Shown here one piece after another: positions 24,431-35,575 of a DNA stretch of 64,000 nt. Numbering within the stretch: the first letter of the stretch is position 1; the number at the start of each line of letters is the position of its first letter. Under the pieces are notes generated by a model, which did not search any database, was not told where the DNA came from, and saw only the letters and a program-made list of their open reading frames with translations. Source of the stretch: Coccinella septempunctata (taxonomy: Eukaryota; Arthropoda; Insecta; Coleoptera; Coccinellidae); the NCBI RefSeq assembly GCF_907165205.1, contig NC_058194.1, positions 19,778,856-19,842,855 on the forward strand. Direction: 5' to 3'. The position numbers and the translations under genes are program-made.

Positions 24431-24934
24431 TCATGAAAAACTTTTTATTTTAATAACCAGTGTTATTATAAACAAGACAATATTATTTGAATAGTTTCGA
24501 AATATGAGTCACAAAAATATTTTGAAATTGAAAGAAGTGCCTTATTAGAACCTGAGAATAGAATTCCATGGCCTACAGTTTTAGAAGCATGTGGAACTTT
24601 TCGCAGACAATAACATTTATCACTTGTTTTTCCCTCAAAATGAGGATGTAATTGACGTCCACATATTACCACATGGTGTGCCCCTATACGATCATTTAAT
24701 TATCCTTTCTTTGACCACTCGAAGTTTCAGCTGTTTGTTACAGGACTAAGTACAGTAATTAATAACGAAAGCTCTGACTCGTCCTCGTGTGGAAACTTTC
24801 AGTGTGGTGGTGAAAAAGGTATGAAAATTAGAAACTACTTTCTCGAATCAGCCTTCGCTGATGGGTATTCAGTTTCTTGGAATATGTATGCTTGAAAATT
24901 GTTAATCAGTTAGAAAGTCCATTCAATCGAAAAA
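24431..24934. other. Unassigned sequence
   Basis: A 68-codon minus-strand ORF (24,466-24,672) might be upstream transposon sequence but carries no motif I can name. Confidence 0.35.
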
Positions 24935-25110
24935 TTTCCTTGTTTCTTGAAATTTTTTCATGAAACAAAAGGTTTTTTGAGTAAAATCTGAAAATGTGAT
25001 TGAACTAATTTCAAGATTCGTATGGAATTCTAATTGTCAATCACATTTTTTTTCTCAAAAAATTTCTTTTTCATGAAAAAATTGCAAGAGACAAGAAAGT
25101 TTTCAATTTG
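24935..25110. repeat. Imperfect inverted repeat (about 70-bp arms)
   Basis: TTTCTTGAAATTTTTTCATG...AAATGTGATTGA on the left is mirrored by TCAATCACATTTTTTTTCTC...TTTTTCATGAAAAAATTGCA on the right. AT-rich with mismatches; a small decayed MITE is the simplest reading. Confidence 0.5.
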
Positions 25111-25754
25111 TGAGATTTCGCTCATCATTATGATCCTGTATACCATGTTCAGTGATTTTCGTAGGACAGAGATAAAAAAAGACTATTTTTAGGGGCGAAA
25201 TAAAGTCAAAATAAAAAATAGTGGTCTTTTAGTTTAGTCTTGAGAATCTGTAACCCTAAGAAAAACAAGTTGTGAAAATTATCACAAAAATAAAAAATTT
25301 GGTATAATTTTGATGAGTTTAGCAGTAGCAACATTGCAATTAAAATTTGGGGGTTTTTAGGTGAAAAATCTGAACATATAACTCATTTCAATATAACGCA
25401 TATCCTTTCACCTTTATCTTTATTGAAAATTCTGGGAGGCACTTACAATCTTGAACAGAATAAATACATATTATTTCTCGAGGCGAATCAGTCGCAATAT
25501 TTCCAGACTTGTCCCATCTCGAATAATTTGGGGATAAGATGCCGCATAATTCATCCCATGAACGGAGACCCTCATTCATTTTCCCTTTCTATTCGTAAAG
25601 GATGACGTTCAAATGTTTTTGTTAGCACTAATGACCGTCCATCGATTTAGGTTTTCCATAAATCCAGACAGATTTCTCGTCCCCAGTTCGAGGATAAAAG
25701 GAATGATGATTTTTCACAATTCCTACCCGATTCCAACATTTACCCTCTCAAAAG

Positions 25755-25790
25755 AACCCCATCTTTGAGTTATAACTCAAAGATGGGGTT
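25755..25790. repeat. Perfect 36-bp palindrome without loop
   Basis: AACCCCATCTTTGAGTTA is followed immediately by its exact reverse complement. Confidence 0.9.
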
Positions 25791-25837
25791 ATTTAGGAGT
25801 AAGTAATATACTTATTAAGATAAAAAATGAGTTTTCG

Positions 25838-25861
25838 AAATCAATCTTATAAGATTGATTT
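25838..25861. repeat. Perfect 24-bp palindrome without loop
   Basis: AAATCAATCTTA is followed immediately by its exact reverse complement. It shares the TTATAA centre with the larger palindrome 48 bp upstream. Confidence 0.9.
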
Positions 25862-28336
25862 TGAGTAGTAAGTAACTAATTCCCAATATTATAAGCGTGT
25901 CTATAAGCAGCATAGTCAGTGGCGACACGTGAATATTTCGAGTAACTCAAAAATAATCCCAGCACTCAACATTTAAATCTCATTGAAAATATAAATGGGA
26001 AATCAAAGAAGTTCCGAGATCCCGAAGAAAACGAGAAAATTCCAACAGATAACTTGGAAGCCCTTTTCAGAGAGTTCTCCACACAAACTGCACTCATTCT
26101 GGAGTACTCTAAAATATTCAATGAGACTAGAATTCGATCTCAGCTCGGGACGTTGGCATAATAATTCGAAACCATAGACAAAACCCTCTGTGAGAAGGCA
26201 AACGGTTGCGAATGTTTTTTAAATTGCTACAATGGATATTTCACCACCTGAATGACAACAGTCGTTTCATAATTCACATCGAGTGCGGTTTTATCAGATT
26301 TCCTTCTCAGAAAGTATTAAACGTACACCGAAATAACTTGAAAATGAGGCTATAAACTCGCGAACCTATCATAAAACGACGATATTAACTTTCTGAACAT
26401 TAAAAGCATACGGATAAATCGAATTAATTTGTAATTCAGGATGATCTTCTGTTCTGTTTTTTCTGTCAGAAATATCTGCACGAATTCAATTACTAAGGCG
26501 CCACAGATGCAGAGACTGGGATTATAAAATTCAATTAATTGCATATCCATTCATTCCTGCCATTGAATTCAAACTTCATTCGCATATTTATAATTCTCCT
26601 ATTTTGGAAATCTTGAAATCTTTTCGAAGTCTTGAGTCTTGCAGTAATTACTTGTTTTTCTCTAAATGACTCGATAATTTTTGAAATACATTCCATCTAA
26701 TTTGAACAGATTGGGAAAATTTAAAACAAAGTTCTTTTCAGGGTTCAATATTTCGATTATTTTCGTTATCAGGAAATAGAAGCAATTCACCCACATTATT
26801 ATTCTATTTTCCAACAACTTCGTGATGATTTTTCATTCCCTATTTCAGTCTTAATTATATAGTATGTTCGATGCTTGAGGAGATTAGCAGGCCAGAAGAT
26901 TTTCAGTCCGATTTGCCTTAAGAAACCATAATAAAATCGATTTTATGAATACCGCGACTAAAACATCGCTATCGATGAATTGAATCGGTGTATGTTCGGT
27001 GCTAACCTCACTTTAGTCAAACCGACAACTGTAGATTTGAGTTCAGAAACGTAGAATTTCTGTAGCTTTTTTCTTATTTCCGACTTGGTTCTAGGGTTAA
27101 GAGTATTTACTTGGCACGCTCCGGATATTCTCCTTTCGTTTGGCATTGTTTCAGCCCTCAGGATGCAGCTGTATCAGCTGATTTTCCCCTCTTACCTCTC
27201 CCACTCGGTGCTTACGAAATTAGTATTATGCACCATCAATTATGGTTATACCACAGCCTTCTTAAAGGAGTCTGTGGTTATACCTTTGTATGAAAGTTAC
27301 TTCGAAAACAATGAACTTTGAGTGGTCGAGTTTCTCAACGGTTTGAGGTCTTGCAATTGTTTCATTTGCCTCTAGACAGTAATAAAATCAATCCATATTT
27401 AATGTTTTTACCACCTCCAGATGATCTTCGCCAGAGAAAAATGTTACAATGTAATGAAAACCTGACATTTTATAGAATATGTATAAGAGAAAATGGTGAA
27501 CAAAGGCACTGTTACTGCTTGAAAAACATCTTGATGCATCTTATTCATAACTTTCAAAAAGTGTTTTCATACCAAAACGGACGACAAACAAAAACATTTT
27601 AGCATATTTATAAAAGGAATCGCGAAACATTTTACTTAAAATTTTTGAAGGGGTTGCTACCGTGTTTAAGGGAGAGATGTCAACAGTGTTTATGCACCTA
27701 CTGCTCGATTATTCATATTGACGTTTGTATTGAAAATTGAAAATTTTTCAGTTAGTTCTCTTGAAAAGTAAATCAACATCTGCTTGCCATAATTATCTTC
27801 ATGTTTCGTTAAACTTTTACAGGCGTTAATAATTGAGCTCAAATAAGAAATTCATGATTTATTCAACAGAAAAATATACTGGTCTCTCGGAATTCAATTA
27901 AACTCCACATCCTGTCAAAATAAATTCCAATAAAGGGGAACGGAAACTAGGGAGAAGATTACTGTAGAATATTTCCACCTCAACCAACTCCTTCGCCATT
28001 TTGCACCATTATTTGTTGTGCTGGTTCACATAGAATCGCTGAAAATTTGGTCTCATTTCCATGAAGAAGGAAAATATGAATGAGAAAATTGCTCCCCTTG
28101 TTGATTCTTCATATAACGAAGGGCACCAGTGGAAGGTATTTCGGTGAGCCAACTAAAACACGTTATCCTTCATTACTAGGGGGTAGGAACCCTTGTGCAG
28201 CTGCATTTTGGATGTTAAAGAATCATTGAGATATGGGAAGTAAAACACTTTCTTTGATAAACGGGTTTCTCCATTAATGACTTACTATAGTGATAGATAT
28301 TTAATTACAACTAAAATCAAATCAATTGATGGCAAT
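25862..28336. other. Unassigned sequence, about 2.5 kb
   Basis: Short ORFs on both strands, the longest 94 codons at 27,318-27,602, without recognisable domains. The 26,970-27,330 portion has overlapping ORFs on both strands and somewhat higher GC; I cannot identify it. Confidence 0.4.
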
Positions 28337-29078
28337 TATACAGGGCGTCTGTAAACAAATGTGAAGGAGATGATTCCTCGATCAAAATAAGCAGGGGCAG
28401 TTCCTCTAAATTTTTTTCAAAATCAACCTCCCTTCCAAGATACAGCCTTTCGAAGGCTATGACGAGTTGAGAGTTTTTAATTTTTTTTACGGGTTCTAAA
28501 AAACACTGAGTCATAAAACTTATACATAATATGAAGCACTAAGTAGATGTTACTCACACAATTTTTTTAGATCTCATAACTTTATTATTAGGGGTTGATA
28601 ATAACAACATGTATTTTAGCGGGAGGTAATCATTCCATGGAACACTTCCTATTCAATTCTGGAGAAAAAAATTCTCCTGCAAAATTTCGATACAGTCGAT
28701 ACTTTTCCAGAATAAATAATTGATTACAAGCAGTTCTGACCACAGTTCATTCCATTTCATCGTATAAGTTTTCTATAGAATGGTTACCTCCCGCTAGAGT
28801 ACCTGTTGTTATTTTCAACCCCTAATAATAAAGTTATGAGATCTAAAATAATTGTGTGAGTACCAACTACTTAGTGCTTCATATTATGTATAGTTTTATG
28901 ACTCGGTGTTGTTTAGAACCGGTAAAAAAAAACGAAAAACTGTCAACTCGTCATCGCTTTCTGAAGGCTGTATCTTGGAAGGGAGGTCGATTTCGAAAAA
29001 AATTTATAGGAACTACCCCTGCTTATTTTCATCGTGGAATCATCTCCCTAAGTCATTTGTTTACAGACACCCTGTATA
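28337..29078. mobile_element. Foldback MITE with about 310-bp arms
   Basis: TATACAGGGCGTCTGTAAAC at the left faces GTTTACAGACACCCTGTATA at the right. The arms remain alignable for about 310 bp, through ACTCGTCATCG-type, GTTCTA(A)AAAACACTGAGTC and CCCCTAATAATAAAGTTATG blocks, up to GGGAGGTAA(T/C). The central about 120 bp is unique. Mirror-image ORFs at 28,317-28,514 and 28,856-29,146 are products of the arms. No transposase. Confidence 0.85.
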
Positions 29079-29359
29079 GCAAATTATTCACTGATATCAT
29101 CCTCTTCACCACTAAAGCTTCTCAAAAATATGGTATCATCTCTTGAGAAATTTATATTCTTAGGTTTTTCGAGTTATACCGAATGTTATGATGAATTACA
29201 CTATATTTCTTGAAAATATTTTATAGTATCAGAAAATAAGAAATTCATTATATTCTCAATTTTTCCATCACCCTAAGAAAGTGAGAAAGTGTTCTATTTC
29301 TTTTCTTGTCAAGATATTTAGAAACAAATAAAGAATGATCACGCCTAAACGGGGAGGCA

Positions 29360-29585
29360 ATGAATACAATAATGAGGATAAATTCAGATGCATACTACCC
29401 GCTGATATGAATATCAACAAGTGTCACGGTCTGAATTGAACTAGCCAATTTGCCATCGTCAAGGCCCCAAATGGAGTACGCTCCACCGAAGAAAAGCAGA
29501 TGCTGACCATGGTTTCGGCCTCATTTGGCCTCATCAGAGCAACATAGCATTTTTCTACGGTGGAGAACGTTTTGGAAAGTTCCAT
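29360..29585 (-). repeat. Hammerhead-bearing repeat, copy A
   Basis: About 220 bp that recurs in opposite orientation at 50,370-50,590. Read on the minus strand it begins with TTCTCCACCG and ends past GTATGCATCTGAAT. It contains no ORF of note. Repeats of this kind are found as terminal repeats of Penelope-like elements or as retrozyme/satellite units. Neither a flanking Penelope ORF nor a tandem neighbour is visible, so its parent element is unknown. Confidence 0.7.
29480..29568 (-). ncRNA. Hammerhead ribozyme, type I, short helix III
   Basis: Minus-strand order: helix I 5' strand ending TGCT; core CTGATGA (29,537-29,531); helix II GGCC/GGCC with AAATGA loop; core GAA (29,516-29,514); self-complementary helix III ACCATGGT (29,513-29,506); predicted cleavage after C at 29,505 (GTC); helix I 3' strand AGCA. 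Helix I extends outward with GAAAA/TTTTC and CTCCACCG/CGGTGGAG. All invariant core bases I can check are present. The palindromic helix III would allow dimer folding, as known for Penelope-type hammerheads. Activity is an inference. Confidence 0.7.
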
Positions 29586-29594
29586 CAATTCCAA

Positions 29595-29692
29595 CTACTT
29601 CATATCATGTATAGTTTTATGACTCAGTGTTTTCTAGAACCCGTAAAAAAAATTAAAAAATGTCAACTCGTCATCGCCTTCCAAAGGCCTGA
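29595..29692. repeat. Partial copy of the 28.3-kb foldback arm
   Basis: The CCAACTACTT...ATGTATAGTTTTATGACT...AACCCGTAAAAAAA...CAACTCGTCATCGCCTTC stretch repeats the right arm of the preceding foldback. It abuts hammerhead repeat copy A. Confidence 0.75.
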
Positions 29693-32600
29693 CATTTATC
29701 TACAACAGTGTTTACTCACTCTGTGTAGGCTACATATGATGTGTAAATACAAATGCTCAGGTGATGCAGATCCTTCAATGCTGGGGAAGAATCATTTCGT
29801 CCTTTATCTGAACTGTAAGGGGTGGTAACAAAAAGGCATAATTTTCAATTCAAAACTAGGTAATAAAGTACACTCAAATGGAAAGCATCTAGCCGTAAAT
29901 TTCAATTTGTTCCTGGATGGTTTCCTACGTGTACCACGTTTCGGTCACTGCAGTTTATACCGAAATTACATGATAATCATTTCGAATACCTGTATGAATA
30001 AATGGATAGTTTTCGGAAAAATTCAAGAGATCCTAGGAGAATTAAAATAAAACATTTCTTCTAGAGAAATTTCCATCGCTTTCATGAAAAAACGAAAGCT
30101 TCATCGTCATATGAGATATAACGTGAGATCTTACAGATGGATAGGAAAATGAACAGAACTTTGATTCCGTTTGATACTTTGCATGATTCACCAGTAAAAA
30201 ATGCACAAAATTGAATACTATCAATAGTACAAAGTAAATCAAATCATGTCAATATTACATTGCATTAAAGAATAGTTATTTTTGTACCAAGGACGAAAAA
30301 CAGTCTATTACAGTCGAGCCTGCAAATTGATAGCCAAGGCGCAGCCGAGGATAGCAAGCAGGCGAGATAATATAGACAGTCTTTTGTCGAGTTGCATATC
30401 ACGTTTTTTCGTCGATCTCACATATCTTCATGAAAGTATATAAGTACTCACTCACTGGTGTGTTGTAATTCCATATTTGATTATAATGAACACCAATATT
30501 CAAACAAAAGTTTTCAATACACTTGTAAAATTCCGTGAAAAATCAATTCGACAAGTCCAAATGACAATTAATGTCACAGGCATTTAGATTTTTATCAAAT
30601 CCTGGCTCTCGAAATTGATTAATCTCAACTGTCGTATTTGTTTTTAAACGACAAACAGAGCGGACGAAGAGTATCTGATGCGGACGAAAAATACTTGCCT
30701 TGAAAAATAGTCTTTTTAGACTTCTATTGTAGGCAAAATGTCATTTTTTGTTGAGGTTGACGAATAACAAGTCATATTGCAGTATGGAAATTATTGTAGG
30801 ATTTATTGAGCTGTTTCATCCATTTGTTTCACTTTTTTCTTATTATGTAGTATAGTATGTTCAGAAACTAAACTACGAAGGTTTATTTTTTTCACGATAG
30901 ACGATATTATCTAATCATAGATATCGATGCCAAACACGAGATCACATTTATACTCAGCATCACATGACTTCAAAACTATGACATATATTTTGTTCAGTTG
31001 AAGGAGGATTCATTGACTATGATATTATAAACTTTCAGATTTCTGTTCCTGGAATCACAAGAGGTGGGAAATGCTGAAAATTTCCCGAGAGGAAATTCGA
31101 TGATGAGGTATGTATATTCAAGTTTCTTGTTAAGTTTTCGCAACTAACTGCTTCATGAAATTTGAGTTGCAGAGCGGAAACTTTCCACGGCCATTTCGAA
31201 AACATAAGTTAGTTGGTAGATATATTGGTTCTTCTAGAAAACAGACTTCGCACAACACAGATAAAATTCTGATTCGAAAGACATACTCTACTACAAATTT
31301 CACAGAAATTTCAATATATAATGAAATAGGTATCTATCTAATGTAATTCAATAGGTGTAGGTAGATTTATTGAGGCATATGGTTTGGTAATTGAAAGATG
31401 ATATCGATTAAAAATTAGGTAACTACTTGGGTAAATTATAATATGACCATTTCAAAAGAAACCATTCTCTGAATCGATACAAGAGCTCTCACTTGTGAAT
31501 TCTTTTCGAGTATTGATACTCGATCTCACGGGATATCAGGATATCTCTTCAAAATTTAAACGACGAAATGTTTTTATTTCATTTATTTAAGCGATGTTGA
31601 GATTAGTGATGCCCAAGAAATATAGTCTTGTCTCAATATCTCCTACTCTGTCCGATTTAATTATATAATGATATGAAATTTCGAGAAATATTATAATTCA
31701 GAAATGGACGAGAGAACCCATTGCCCAAAACTTGTATATCACGGTGTGTTAAACATGACTAATAGTATCCTTGATGCTTTCACTCTCCTCACATCAACTG
31801 GTCCTAATTGCACCGTATTAATATAGAGTAAAAATTGAACTGGCAGAATAAATAGAACGGTGAACGAGAATAGCAAATTCTTCAAATCCAGTGACTAAAA
31901 TAACACGAATTGAGATTTTTCAGACGCTGTCACCTGATGTTTTCCTGTATAACGAATAATAAGAAGATTCATCTCAAGTTATGTCTTTTATATTTTTAGT
32001 TTTTGGACAGAATGAACAGCTGATTTTGTTCACATAAATAAATTAGATGTTGATAGATCATTCGTTCAGCTTGTAAAAATGATATTTTTACTTCAAGCGC
32101 GGTTTCTTTTTATGATTTGTAAATTTCTTGTTGATATCGGAAAGATGTATTAATGGTTTTTTTTTAAGTTTATATTATTTTTCCTAATAGTATGTATGTA
32201 ATGTTTTTTAACCAGAAATTGCATAAATCGGATTGTTTGTCAATATTCATTAAATGAAACCCGTATAATATTTCGATATTTCACTTATTCATCTATACCA
32301 CCGAGTATTGAGTTTAATATTCAATGTCTACATATTAGTATATTATGTTATAATATTGCTTTGATTTTCTTCTTTGCTAAGACTGAACAGAGCAGGAAAT
32401 TTACTTGATTTTTTCACACAACTTAAGAAGTGTGGATTGAGGGGTGTGTGATTTCAGGGGAGTTAATGCAATACCTGAAAAATAAAAAAAAGCCTATAGT
32501 CGAAAATGCTGTAATTTCGAAGGCTATTGAAATAAATCCCTTTATATAGCTATTTATAATTTTTTCCTTAACTAAAGGAGAAATGTGAATAAAAATTTGT

Positions 32601-33040
32601 ATCTATAATTTCCTTAGATATTCAATTCCAATTCAATAATAATTTGATTTTATTTCGACGATTTTATTTTGATTTTATCATTTTTGTGACATAGATCTCA
32701 TTACGATTAATTTATTGTCAGAAAATGTTTCTCATTTTGTTCGAAAGAATTCCTCTCAACAATACGGTATTCAAAATAGTGAAAATGTCTCATGAAAAAT
32801 AACATAGTGCATATTGCTAAAGTGATCCCGCGGTATTAAAGATCATTGACTTGATTTGGTCAATTATTGTAGTTGTGTGCTAGTCACCTACACTTACTGC
32901 TACTCCACCGAGCTGGTTACACAATGATGCAATGATGATGATTTTGAACTGAAACGAAGAGGTGTTTCTTTTTTATTATTTCCTGCAGAACAATTAGATG
33001 AATTTCAATTCAGAAAAAAATTCTTATACTCCGTATGATC
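29693..33040. other. Unassigned AT-rich sequence, about 3.3 kb
   Basis: No recognisable coding sequence. 30,290-30,760 contains twice a GGACGAAAAA motif and a GCCTGC...GCAGGC hairpin (30,318-30,364), suggestive of a decayed element but without pairable ends. Confidence 0.35.
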
Positions 33041-33049
33041 TTACTGGTG

Positions 33050-33701
33050 GGTAAACACGAAATTCAACGTGTTTCTTACATAATATTGACTAAACATGGA
33101 GGATACACTATTAGGACACGTTTCATATTGTTGGCTAAAGTCACTGGTTGTTGAAATGTTTCTTTCTTTCTATTGAATATACGTTGAAAGAGCACGTGTC
33201 TTATTGGTGCTTAGAGAAACGCGATTTTGAATAGTTTCATAATCAACGTTGGTGTGATGTTTCTTGCTTTTATTGCTCAGTATAGTAATAGTAGTAAAGA
33301 GCTTATTGCTTATTACTTTGAGCCAGTACTGTAAAGACTCATTTCTTATTGATGGCTACAGGGGTTGTTGAATGGTTTCTCAAGGTAAGCGTCCACAGTT
33401 CCGCATCGTACGCAACACAAGGATCGCATTAAAATAATCAAACGATGCATCCGGGCAGTACGATACGTATCAGTGGACGCACTTATATGAGTTTTTATAC
33501 AAAGCCTTCTAAAATACTTTCAATGCGATCCGTGCGTTGCGTACGATGCGGAACTGTGGACGCTTACGTTTAATCAACGTTCATATAATGTTTCTTACTA
33601 CTTGTTGATTATACGTTGTAAAAGCACGATAAGGACACGTTTCTTCTTTGGTGACTATAGAAACGTGTTGAATCATATACCTACTTTGATATATGTAGGT
33701 A
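33050..33701. repeat. Dispersed satellite-like repeat, copy 2
   Basis: Diverged tandem units of about 150 bp: ATTGAATATACGTTGAAAGA, AGCACGATAAGGACACGTTT, TTATTG(G/A)TGGCTA and TGTTGAA(T)GGTTTC recur in order several times. It continues after the pogo-like insertion at 34,721 with GAAATCAACGTGTGGTT, as in the window's first 180 bases. Interrupted by a MITE at 33,385-33,567. Confidence 0.65.
33385..33567. mobile_element. 183-bp MITE with 32-bp perfect terminal repeats
   Basis: GTAAGCGTCCACAGTTCCGC plus ATCGTACGCAAC at the left is the exact inverse of the right end; similarity continues imperfectly to GGATCGCATT. The flanking repeat shows where it inserted (between GTTTCTCAAG and GTTTAATCAACG), but the target duplication is not clear. 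High GC termini stand out from the neighbourhood and perfect arms suggest a recent insertion. Confidence 0.9.
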
Positions 33702-33713
33702 CCAGTGGATTTG

Positions 33714-33852
33714 GACTTGGGACAGTCTTGTAATTTGGGACAGTCTTGTAACTTCGGACAGTCTTGTAACTTGGGACAGTCTTGTAACTTGGGACAGTCT
33801 TGTAACTTGGGACAGTCTTGTAACTTGGGACAGTCTTGTAACTTGGGACAAT
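33714..33852. repeat. 18-bp minisatellite, about 7 copies
   Basis: CAGTCTTGTAACTTGGGA repeats with near-perfect identity (first units carry ATTT and CTTC variants). It lies just inside the left end of the pogo-like element. Copy 2 of that element has only one or two units, so this is a local expansion of a subterminal motif. The ORFs through it on both strands (repeating GQSCNL and PSYKTV) are artefacts of a period divisible by three. Confidence 0.9.
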
Positions 33853-34220
33853 TACCCCCTTGCAGTTTTCTTTGCTTCTTACCATTTATGAGTGGAGGGA
33901 TAAACTTATAAGATTGTGTAGAGTCTTTTCGGTTAGTTTAACAATTAATTCCTGTTGAGTTTGCCGTGACCAGAGCGTTTGAATGGACAGGAAAAATTAA
34001 CGAATTCAGGAGAGTAAAAGCGCCATTTTTTATGGCCCTTATACTTTCTAGAGTCCTGTACATGTGTTTCATTTTGTGCATGTGTAATTTTTTTTTCTGG
34101 ATACGTGGTATATTGGGATATAAGATAAGATATGTCATGAAATAAGGTTGTTTACAAATCAAAAACGGCAACATGGATCTCATTTATTCATTTTGTTGTT
34201 TCATAGGGTGACTTGGGACA

Positions 34221-34330
34221 ATGCCGAATAGATACAAGCGGCGCATTGGCAGCAAGAAATATGCCGATTTTTCGCAGGATATTATTATTTACGTTATTTC
34301 CACAAATAAATCACCAGAGAATTAAAGAAA
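34221..34330 (+). pseudogene. Pipsqueak-type HTH start of a pogo transposase
   Basis: MPNRYKRRIGSRKYADFSQD matches the start of psq/CENP-B-like DNA-binding domains (YKRxxGSRxYxxY), which bind the terminal repeats in pogo-superfamily transposases. The frame ends at a stop about 34 codons on (SPEN then stop) and the rest of the transposase is missing. The ATG directly follows another GTGACTTGGGACA motif, the same motif as the element's ends. Confidence 0.7.
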
Positions 34331-34744
34331 TCAAAGTTTCCTTGTTTTGTTTAGTTTTTTCACATTTGAGTTGCAATATATTTACTTTCGCTGTAATAGG
34401 GGTTTATCATTTAATTTCCTTACCGAATTTCAACTATATAATCACAAATTTTAATTTTCCCTTACTATACGCCGTCTCAAGTCACCTATTTCATTTGAGA
34501 GTTGAGAAATCAATGGATCTCCCAAATCGGTGGGTGACTTGAGAGTATATTTTATTTTTTTCAAAATTTATATCCGAATTCTGAAGCATGTTATATATCC
34601 TAATCAATAGTCTGAGTCATTAAGCATATTCGAACCTCTTTTTCCGATAAAAATAGGTCACCGTTTTGAAAATATGACAAATTGAATTCAACAATCGTCC
34701 CAAGTCACCCGAATCTACAGTACGTGAAATCAACGTGTGGTTAC

Positions 34745-35574
34745 GAAATTTGACGAGTTATCTCTTTTCAACGTCCCCCTACCATATTCAAATGTATAAT
34801 ACACGTGTTTGTGTTTGTTGGGCAGAATATACAGAAATCTATTTCGATTTTATATTCTATTGGCCATCATCATACAACGAAGAGTTAAAATACGTTTTTT
34901 CAAACGGATTTCAATCCCAAACCTAATAATTTGCAGCAACATGACAGTATGTTGATGAAACTATACAAAATTCGTTCACGATATTCAATACTATGAGACA
35001 AATTAATAACTTGTATTCACTCGAGCGTTATTGGAAATCATCGAAATGCTCAGTTGGATAGCAGTGCCCGTAAATTCACATTTCACATTTCATAGATTTC
35101 GACCGATCGATCGGGGACACATACCGAATTAATGATAATTAGCAATGGAAACATCGGATAGTTTACCCGGTCGATAAATCAAATTCGCACTAGAGGTAAT
35201 GCCAGTCACTCACTCCTCCAATCAGCCAGCAATTAGCTTTTCGTCGAAACGAAATTTTAATAGGATGAGAAATGTTGAAACTATGTGATGGCGGGTATGA
35301 TCAACGCTGGGATGCAGGAAAAATGATGCAAGAGATTGAACTCTTCGAAATAAAACATTTCGCCGAAAATCGCTTCTATAAAACATTTCCCAAATTCGAA
35401 TGCAATTCCGCGAAATTTCGATTACGGTTCTGATTCCTACGACTATTATAAACGTACCTGATGGAGCGAAAACAAATGATATGAGTTATGAGTTCATTAC
35501 AAAGAACAGCATGTCCTAAATTCGAGCATCTCGAGAACTATGAGAGTTAGAAGTTGAGAATGAGAAAAAAGTTG
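34745..35574. other. Unassigned; 35,030-35,560 possibly unique host DNA
   Basis: 35,030-35,560 is less AT-rich, lacks repeats seen elsewhere in the window and contains homeodomain-like AT motifs (AATTAATGATAATTAG near 35,128). It could be host non-coding sequence; nothing decisive. Confidence 0.3.
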
Positions 35575-35575
35575 G

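Larger units (their letters stand above)
33702..34720. mobile_element. pogo-like non-autonomous element, copy 1
   Basis: Flanked by TA at 33,700-33,701 and 34,721-34,722. Ends are related inverted repeats containing GTnGATTnGG and GACTTGGGAC. A second copy with the same ends and interior lies inverted at 46,925-47,921. The interior begins a pipsqueak-type helix-turn-helix at the ATG at 34,221, but the transposase is broken within about 40 codons and the catalytic domain is deleted. Insertion is inside the satellite-like repeat, whose sequence resumes on the far side. Confidence 0.75.

Noticed and set aside
26958..27602. Cluster of 60-94-codon ORFs on both strands
   Set aside because: Overlap in conflicting frames without recognisable motifs; could be an unknown repeat but unsupported as genes.
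28317..29146. Paired ORFs (FLEPVKK-containing) on opposite strands
   Set aside because: Arms of the 28.3-kb foldback.
33673..33911. ORFs on both strands encoding repeating GQSCNL and PSYKTV peptides
   Set aside because: Consequence of an 18-bp tandem repeat being open in several frames; sits in a transposon end with no coding context.
34213..34542. 109-codon ORF starting MGQCRIDTSGALAARNM
   Set aside because: It is an out-of-frame reading of the pogo HTH start; the real frame is MPNRYKRRIGSRKY from 34,221.
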